Source of the DNA: Nothophaeocryptopus gaeumannii
Taxonomy: Eukaryota; Ascomycota; Dothideomycetes; Mycosphaerellales; Mycosphaerellaceae
DNA: 64,000 nucleotides
Reading direction: 5' to 3'
Assembly: GCA_031771865.1 (NCBI GenBank)
Contig: JASISA010000010.1
Span: forward strand, 496,001 to 560,000
Position 1 is the stretch's first letter; each line of letters starts with the position of its first letter. The notes below the pieces were generated by a model. The model was given only the letters and a program-made list of their open reading frames with translations, ran no database searches and was not told the origin of the DNA. Positions 63,179 through 64,000 of this stretch are shown here, in pieces. The position numbers and the translations under genes are program-made.

Positions 63179-64000
63179 GTTGCCAGATAGTCCGCTGCTC
63201 GAGAAAGTGTGCCCCGGCCGAAGAGTAGCTTTGATGTCATCTAATTAGAGCTTCTAAGTTGAAGCGCTACTGATACGTGCAAGGGGCGGAAGACCAGGGC
63301 GACAACCTTATTGCCAGGGCTTGTATGTATGCAACGGAGATCACCAAAACTCCACCGACTGCAGCAGCGGCACCCATGGCAGGTTCTTCTTTCACATGGG
63401 CGACAATTGGACGGCGGTGAGGCTGCTGTCAGCGGACGCTGCAGGAGCTAGTCTACTGCCCACAGGCAGCGAATACCTTGGCGCATACACACTCTCACTA
63501 CTCCTGTCGCCAACCCAAAGAGGACGCTGGGATTGCTTCCTTCGGCAAACGGACCAGGACTCCCCATCTATCTCTGGCGCCTTCGCCTTGGCTGTCCTTG
63601 TCCGCGCCGGCATGTCGCACCGCCATCGTCAAGGCCACTGATGAGCTCTGTAGCACATGAGATTACTGGCGATTCAAGGGAATGCAAGGCGTCGGCTATT
63701 CACCTCCGCTATACCAACGCCAGCGAGCGCCTTCATATTGATCCAGTTCCATCTTTCTGCATGGCTTGATGTAGCACTGCGTGCTCTCTGGTGCTCTCTG
63801 GTGCTCGAAAGTGTTCGTTCTGTGCCTGTCGACAGTGGGACACCGCAGAACCGCCTCGCTCACGCCGACTGACACGTCGACGACCTCCTCCAGCCCTTCG
63901 GCCGGTATAGCTCTATACACCTGCCGTATAACCTGGACAGGAGACACCCAGAGGCTCGGCCAACTCGGCAAGCTGCATAACGACACTCGATCCACTTGAC
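63179..64000. other. Intergenic region at window end
   Basis: No gene was recognised. A 106-codon plus-strand frame at 63321-63641 and a 99-codon minus-strand frame at 63696-63995 overlap other frames and carry no motif. A short tandem repeat lies at 63781-63806. Confidence 0.45.
63781..63806. repeat. 10-base tandem repeat, 2.6 copies
   Basis: The unit gtgctctctg occurs twice perfectly and a third partial copy follows. Simple repeat in apparently non-coding sequence. Confidence 0.85.

Overview
The window is nuclear DNA of a filamentous ascomycete. Genes carry short (about 50-75 base) GT..AG introns with CTAAC/CTGAC-like branch sites. They include fungus-specific families: Zn2Cys6 factor, CFEM/Pth11 receptor, HET protein, NRPS-like enzyme, heme-thiolate peroxidase and DASH subunit. 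An F-box-like remnant and other lineage-type families suggest Dothideomycetes (Mycosphaerella-like fungi); that placement is inference.

Layout. 0-5.6 kb: 3' end of asparaginyl-tRNA synthetase, a mitoferrin-type carrier and a War1-like Zn2Cys6 regulator. 5.6-7.7 kb: a DHA1 drug:H+ antiporter convergent with the regulator. 8.7-11.5 kb: two decayed genes, an O-methyltransferase and a cutinase/acetylxylan esterase. 11.8-16.9 kb: a CRAL-TRIO protein, DASH subunit Dam1 and a secreted GH43 enzyme. 17-19.4 kb: gene-poor. 19.5-24.6 kb: PhyH-type dioxygenase, amino-acid permease stump, SnoaL-like protein and intact cytochrome P450. 25.3-27 kb: an unknown protein and a frameshifted RNase III-like gene. 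27.7-38 kb: CFEM-GPCR, truncated heme-thiolate peroxidase, thioester-reductase fragment, MFS transporter, adenylation-thiolation enzyme, and a peroxisomal alpha/beta-hydrolase with C-terminal SKL; this is a rearranged secondary-metabolite locus. 38.6-43 kb: two small membrane proteins, an F-box-like pseudogene, a tRNA-like element and a small secreted protein. 43.5-45.4 kb: ribosomal proteins eL30 and uL16. 45.7-49.7 kb: a conserved membrane protein with frame breaks, a HET protein and a membrane protein. 51-55 kb: the Bub1/Mad3 spindle-checkpoint kinase. 55.9-56.3 kb: a small secreted cysteine-rich protein. 56.3-60.3 kb: gene-poor. 60.3-63.2 kb: a decayed lineage-specific gene and a LENG1-like CIR-domain protein.

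Two themes stand out. First, the metabolite locus at 30-38 kb looks broken and rejoined: the peroxidase and the thioester reductase both lose their C-termini at one shared point near 30.9 kb, and the reductase domain is separated from its adenylation-thiolation partner by a transporter gene. Second, many accessory genes carry disabling lesions while housekeeping genes are mostly intact. Exceptions are the carrier's non-AG splice acceptor and a homopolymer frameshift at 46 kb, which could be base-call errors. No complete transposon, CRISPR array or rRNA was seen. All calls are from reading translations by eye.
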